From Lentimicrobium sp. (GTDB lineage Bacteria > Bacteroidota > Bacteroidia > Bacteroidales > Lentimicrobiaceae), in assembly GCA_013336205.1 (NCBI GenBank), contig JAAXUD010000074.1, positions 1 through 9,211 of the forward strand: 9,211 nt of DNA, read 5' to 3'. This document shows positions 8,501 to 9,211 of this stretch, piece by piece. Under the pieces are notes generated by a model. It was not told where the DNA came from and searched no databases. It saw only the letters and a program-made list of their open reading frames with translations. Positions within the stretch are counted from its first letter, which is position 1. The number at the start of each line of letters is the position of its first letter. The position numbers and the translations under genes are program-made.

Positions 8501-9211
8501 CCTGACATATAACCGAAGGGAGGCCCGGTAAGGTAATCGGTCACATTATTAATATCTCTGATTATAGCTGTATCGAATTTCGTTAGCAGATCATTGGCAG
8601 AATTATCGGGATAGCGTTGTGCGGGATTGGGTATTATACTTTGATTGTAGGGGTCTTTTTCAGCAAGATCCATAAAAGCCACAATATTCCGGTTGTCTGT
8701 TACCGCAGGACCGATATTGGTAAGCCAGACTTCAATCTTGGTAATATTGATGTTTGAGTTAACAATGGGTAACTGGCTCAGGGCGTTGTCATAATTATCT
8801 GCAAAAGACTGGGCAAGAAAGAAATGCTTGTTATCCTCATAGTCGAGTGCCTTAACACTGAATTCACTGGTTTGTGCACCGCCTTGCACGGTAATGGTGG
8901 ATGTTTCGCTTTTTTGTTGTGAAAAAACACCGGTAACTGTTGCTTTGCCGAACTGCAACTGGGTTTTCAGGCCGAAGAGACTCTGGCTTCCGGTAATCAA
9001 AGTACTGTTGAGCGGGAAAGTTACATCACCGGCTTCAATAAGTTTGATGATTTCGTCTTCTTTACCTTCGTATTTGAGTTTTAACTTTTGTTCGAAATCG
9101 AAAGTAGCTTCAGTGTTATAGTTGGTGTTAAACTCGATTTTATCACCGATTTTAGCCATTACACTCATTTGAATGCGTTGCTGGAAATCGAAATTTGTGG
9201 TTCGGCGCTGC
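2548..9211 (-). CDS. sprA: SprA-family T9SS outer-membrane translocon, N-terminal end cut off by the window edge
   Basis: SprA (Sov in Porphyromonas) is the giant single-chain beta-barrel, 36 strands in the Flavobacterium johnsoniae structure, through which T9SS cargo crosses the outer membrane. 2220 residues are visible up to the stop at 2548-2550. The frame is open to the right edge: before the internal ATG at 9168 it reads QRRTTNFDFQQRIQ, a conserved SprA segment, so that ATG is not the true start. The signal peptide and perhaps 100-200 residues are missing. Landmarks, numbered from the first visible residue: KIGDKIEFNTNYNTEATFDF near 19, SYIDDFEG near 639-646, acidic EF-hand-like loops at 886-897, 985-996 and 1438-1449, GEIWVNELRLTDFD near 1325, a Pro/Gly-rich segment near 1728-1738, and a C-terminal run of amphipathic strands ending VSLRFTLAQ. 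The final aromatic/hydrophobic strand is typical of BAM-assembled barrels. No frameshift is seen. Partner T9SS genes (porV, plug, gld) are not in the window. Confidence 0.96.
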   Translation of the reverse strand, partial: QRRTTNFDFQQRIQMSVMAKIGDKIEFNTNYNTEATFDFEQKLKLKYEGKEDEIIKLIEAGDVTFPLNSTLITGSQSLFGLKTQLQFGKATVTGVFSQQKSETSTITVQGGAQTSEFSVKALDYEDNKHFFLAQSFADNYDNALSQLPIVNSNINITKIEVWLTNIGPAVTDNRNIVAFMDLAEKDPYNQSIIPNPAQRYPDNSANDLLTKFDTAIIRDINNVTDYLTGPPFGYMSGIDYEKVENARKLNSSEYTFNSKLGFISLNSTMNPDQVLAVAYQYTVIGQDSIFQVGEFSDEGIRPPSCLMVKLLKSTALNTKIPIWNLMMKNVYNIGAFQLNSEDFILNILYSGNENTVPTGYFTEGPEGVKGVPLIRVFNFDNLDVQQNPPHDGLFDFIDNAARQGGTIQSSNGRVFFTVREPFGSYLRTKLNDDQLANKYCYDSLYTLTKSGAQQYPDKNRYLIEGMYKSSGGSEISLNALNVPQGSVRVTAGGIPLTENVDYTVDYTLGRVKIINEGILNSGTPVSISLENNANFNLQTQTMMGMHVDYKVNKDLLIGATLLNLHERPLTQKTNFGQEPISNTMWGMDFSYQTESMFLTKLVDKLPFYSTKVPSRIQFNGEFAHFIPGHSKAIGETGTSYIDDFEGAKSTIDLKNVGTWFLASTPQGQTMRDMFPEAALGTGLAYGFNRAKFSWYTIDPLFYDRNSSLRPENISKDELSRNSVRLVRETEVFPNSDPPNGQPMNLSILNLSFFPEEKGPYNFDLFPSGTSKGMSETGELLMPKTRWGGIMRKIESTDFEAANVEYIEFWMMDPFTEDSLTNGGDLYFNLGDISEDILRDSRKSYENGLPTSAEVKDVDTTIWGRVPTLQALVNAFDNNIEARPYQDVGYDGLLDDDERSFFESEYLNQLANAYGTTSEAFQQAFNDPSSDNYHYFRGADYDADPTYSSVTERYKQYNGVDGNSPASEQSNEDFQTQATTLPNVEDINRDNTLNEQERYFQYKVRLNPERMNVGENYITDVYEANDIPLENGKRGKVKWYQFKIPVQSPDQVIGNIQDFKSIRFMRMFLKNFERPLVIRFATLELVRGEWRKYYSNLLEPGEYIPDPNQSETNFDISTVSIEENGSRDPIPYVLPPDIEREINVGTTNYQQLNEQAMVLKVCNLLDGDARGTYKTTDFDFRQYKKLKMYIHAEKSIENQELEKGDLTVFVRVGSDFTENYYEYEIPVEFTPWYTSAANDRLIWPDANRMEIELDKLVNAKQLRNDAMGMPGSMITVVTPFEVYDGENRITVVGMPSLSDIKAFMIGVRNPKKLNLTDNDDGEEKCGEIWVNELRLTDFDESSAFAATARIAANLADLGNIVASGSYATPGFGSIEKKINERSQDTRGQFDVATNLQLGKFFPEEAGIKIPMHVDYSQTKMTPKYNTLDPDLLFSDVVSDLDKDGKDSIRNKVEDITRRTNINFINMRKEKVGAKGMPKVYDIENFDFTYAYSHVYHQNTDIEYDSRKQHRGGIGYNFITSPKIVKPFQKTKFLQSKSLAIIKDFNFYYLPKMFSFRTDMNRQYNERLLRNKSNALIILEPTYIKTWDWNRIFDLKFDLAQSLKLEYQANTSAYVLEPPGRIDRGSDDYKQKRDSIWNEIYGFGSKERFTQNMSLNYIVPINKIPFLNWVTLNARYSSTFRWEASPRSIQSIMGNTIENSNTININGNARLTNLYNRVGFFRKITQKGKSPSPPRPGPGGRTAGKETEQPDNMAANDSIAKKSPAIAKALGIGLVKLIIGFKDVQFNYTESNGTLLPGFTPTPDILGSRLSDMAPGFGFAFGSQEDIRYKSVANGWLTTDTILNTLYITRLTRNMTARATYEPFPEFRVEFTADKTESFGHQEYFRADGNGDFAPSSEQDRGSFSISFIAWNTAFVKDGDDNISPTFEQFKENRKIIAARYGAENPFSTGVDSAGYPLGYGAGSQEILIPAFIAAYSGKDAEKVALSAFPKTPVPNWSFRYAGLSKIELFKKYFKQINIAHTYRSTYSVGNYITNIDYLEELGFPVAVDYSGNFIPENRIDIVTLTEQFSPLFGIDMTWNNSLISKIEFKKSRNLSLSFTNNQLTEVSSQEIVFGLGYRFKDVKLNLSSGGRKQQLKSDLNVKMDLSIRDNKTVLRRLDEAINQISTGNRMVSINTSADYVINQRFNIRLFFDKTITNPFVSSQFYNSTTNAGVSLRFTLAQ
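3996..4029 (-). other. Pro/Gly-rich low-complexity segment in SprA
   Basis: SprA reads SPSPPRPGPGG here, flanked by Lys-rich sequence (TQKGKSP before, and KETEQPDNMAANDSIAKKSP shortly after). It interrupts the alternating-strand pattern and most likely forms a flexible loop rather than a barrel strand. The conserved strand pattern resumes with IGFKDVQFNYTESNGTLLPG. Confidence 0.6.
4864..4899 (-). other. Acidic DxDxDG loop in SprA, possible metal site
   Basis: Residues DLDKDGKDSIRN give Asp at loop positions 1, 3 and 5 with Gly at 6, the core of an EF-hand/dockerin-type calcium loop. Position 12 is Asn rather than Glu and position 8 is Asp rather than hydrophobic, so it is the weakest of the three such loops. 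Confidence 0.35.
6223..6258 (-). other. EF-hand-like calcium loop in SprA
   Basis: Residues DINRDNTLNEQE fit the 12-residue EF-hand/dockerin loop: Asp1, Asn3, Asp5, Thr7, Leu8 and Glu12. Position 6 is Asn instead of the usual Gly, which is tolerated in some loops. It is preceded by PNVE and followed by RYFQYKVRL. Calcium binding is inferred from the pattern only. Confidence 0.5.
6520..6555 (-). other. EF-hand-like calcium loop in SprA
   Basis: Residues DVGYDGLLDDDE match the 12-residue loop with Asp1, Asp5, Gly6, Leu8, Asp9 and Glu12. Position 3 is Gly rather than a side-chain ligand. It sits about 100 residues before the second loop, in the same presumed soluble region. Metal binding is inferred. 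Confidence 0.45.

Noticed and set aside
9166..9168. ATG that would make sprA start inside the window
   Set aside because: The frame stays open to the right edge and the upstream residues (QRRTTNFDFQQRIQ) match a conserved internal SprA segment; there is no signal peptide after this ATG. The gene is partial.

Overview
The window looks like a chromosomal fragment from a Bacteroidota (Bacteroidetes) bacterium. The main evidence is a very long SprA-family gene, which encodes the outer-membrane translocon of the type IX secretion system (T9SS), a system confined to the Bacteroidota/Fibrobacterota group. Supporting signs are a TonB with a short N-terminal anchor and a proline tract, A-rich translation starts with little Shine-Dalgarno signal, and one good match to the Bacteroidetes -7 promoter box (TAnnTTTG). 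I cannot place it at genus level from sequence alone. It resembles the non-flavobacterial side of the class (Bacteroidales/Marinilabiliales type), but that is an impression.

Layout, left to right. 1-620 (minus): a TonB-family energy transducer, cut by the window edge so that about the last 20 residues are missing. 709-1113 (minus): a small VanZ-like membrane protein. 1127-1507 (minus): gcvH, the lipoyl carrier of the glycine cleavage system. 1508-1769: a divergent intergenic region with a probable gcvH promoter and a 20-bp dyad. 1770-2537 (plus): a stand-alone ParA/MinD-type ATPase. 2548-9211 (minus): sprA, complete at its C terminus and running off the right edge, with 2220 codons visible.

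Four of the five genes (sprA, gcvH, vanZ-like, tonB) point the same way. From memory, this order recurs next to sprA in other Bacteroidota. The parA-like gene is the exception: it lies on the opposite strand between sprA and gcvH, with no parB or centromere-like repeats beside it. It converges on sprA with only 10 bp between stop codons. The strongest intrinsic terminator in the window serves sprA but lies entirely within the last codons of parA.

I found no RNA genes, insertion sequences, CRISPR arrays or defence systems. Most of the window is a conserved housekeeping/secretion locus. The points most worth a second look are the orphan ParA, the terminator inside its coding sequence, and three EF-hand-like acidic loops in SprA.
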